The notes under the pieces: generated by a model
Told to the model about the DNA's origin: nothing
What the model saw: only the letters and a program-made list of their open reading frames with translations
Databases searched by the model: none
Program-made: the position numbers and the translations under genes
Source of the DNA: Tannerellaceae bacterium
Lineage (GTDB): Bacteria > Bacteroidota > Bacteroidia > Bacteroidales > Tannerellaceae
Direction: 5' to 3'
Assembly: GCA_031285925.1 (NCBI GenBank)
Contig: JAITVG010000229.1
Location: 1 to 35,400, forward strand
Length of the DNA: 35,400 bases
Part shown: positions 34,541 through 35,400 of the stretch, in pieces
Numbering within the stretch: the stretch's first letter is position 1
Layout: each line of letters starts with the position of its first letter

Positions 34541-35400
34541 ATGCAATTATTCGACGTATACCCTCTATTCAATATAGAAATAGTAAAAGGCCTCGGATGC
34601 AAAGTCTGGGACACGGATGGGACAGAATACCTTGACCTGTATGGCGGACATGCCGTCATATCGGTTGGGCACAGCCACCCCGTTTATGTAAAGGCCATCA
34701 CCGAACAGGTGAACAAACTCGGCTTCTATTCCAATTCAGTCATTAACCACCTCCAGCAGCTACTTGCAGACAAACTTGGCAAAGCCTGCGGATACGACGA
34801 CTATTCGCTTTTCCTTATCAATTCGGGAGCCGAAGCCAATGAAAATGCACTGAAACTTGCCTCTTTTCACAACGGAAAGAAACGGGTATTGGCCTTTGAA
34901 CACGCATTCCACGGACGTACTTCCGCCGCAGTGCGGGTGACCGATAACCCGAAGATCATCGCTCCCGTCAATGAAGACCTGGCCGTAACCTATCTCCCTC
35001 TGAACGACGCCGAAGCCGTGGAAGCGGAATTAAAGAAAGGGGATGTTTCTTCCGTAATCATCGAAGGTATACAGGGAGTAGGCGGTATCCAATTGCCCAA
35101 AGATTCATTCATGCAGGATTTGCGCGCCCTGTGCACCCGCTATGAAGCCTGCCTGATCTTGGACGAAATTCAATCGGGCTATGGAAGAAGCGGAAAGTTC
35201 TTCGCCCATCAATATGCCGGCATCAAACCGGATCTAATTACGGTAGCCAAAGGAATCGGCAACGGATTCCCGGTGAGCGGACTGCTGATCAGCCCGATGT
35301 TTAAGCCTGTCTACGGCATGTTGGGCACCACATTCGGCGGAAACCACCTGGCCTGCGCCGCCGCAATTGCCGTGCTGGACATATTCGAAGAAGAAAAACT
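34541..35400 (+). CDS. argD: Acetylornithine/succinylornithine aminotransferase, truncated by the window end
   Basis: MQLFDVYPLFNIEIVKGLGCKVWDTDGTEYLDLYGGHAVISVGHSHP..NSGAEANENALKLA..AFEHAFHGRTSAA..LILDEIQSGYGRSGKFFAHQ..VAKGIGNGFP; no stop before 35400. Confidence 0.93.
   Translation, partial: MQLFDVYPLFNIEIVKGLGCKVWDTDGTEYLDLYGGHAVISVGHSHPVYVKAITEQVNKLGFYSNSVINHLQQLLADKLGKACGYDDYSLFLINSGAEANENALKLASFHNGKKRVLAFEHAFHGRTSAAVRVTDNPKIIAPVNEDLAVTYLPLNDAEAVEAELKKGDVSSVIIEGIQGVGGIQLPKDSFMQDLRALCTRYEACLILDEIQSGYGRSGKFFAHQYAGIKPDLITVAKGIGNGFPVSGLLISPMFKPVYGMLGTTFGGNHLACAAAIAVLDIFEEEK

Overview
Bacteroidales-type chromosomal window (TAnnTTTG promoter elements, secreted/lipoprotein-rich gene content). 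Left to right: (i) a putative metal-handling module: a small Cys/His-rich exported protein, a TonB-dependent receptor broken by one in-frame TAG, and an exported HMA-domain protein. (ii) A minus-strand seven-gene operon (~12150 to 3283) centred on a 1025-aa tubulin/FtsZ-superfamily-like protein, with a membrane protein, a zinc-ribbon/TM/Ig-like/MORN-like fusion and four exported proteins of little or no recognisable family. This is the best candidate for an undescribed system. (iii) A highly palindromic intergenic region (12.6-13.0 kb). (iv) Housekeeping genes: a SpoU/TrmH RNA methyltransferase, a lipidated Omp85/TamA-like protein, an acyl-CoA synthetase with an XRE-cupin regulator, a HAD hydrolase, a DUF2027-Smr protein, a CYTH protein and an S46 dipeptidyl-peptidase (DPP11-like by its FDR motif). 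(v) An exact 42-bp-period palindromic tandem repeat with compensatory changes. (vi) A Gfo/Idh/MocA oxidoreductase and a sugar-phosphate isomerase/epimerase flanking two tandem copies of a two-gene unit of DUF5018-like exported proteins, one copy truncated at a repeat junction. (vii) An arginine biosynthesis operon (argR, GNAT, argG, argC, argD running off the window) with two putative ArgR boxes flanking the argR promoter. No rRNA, tRNA, CRISPR array or transposase was recognised. All family calls were made by eye from the translations; no searches were run.
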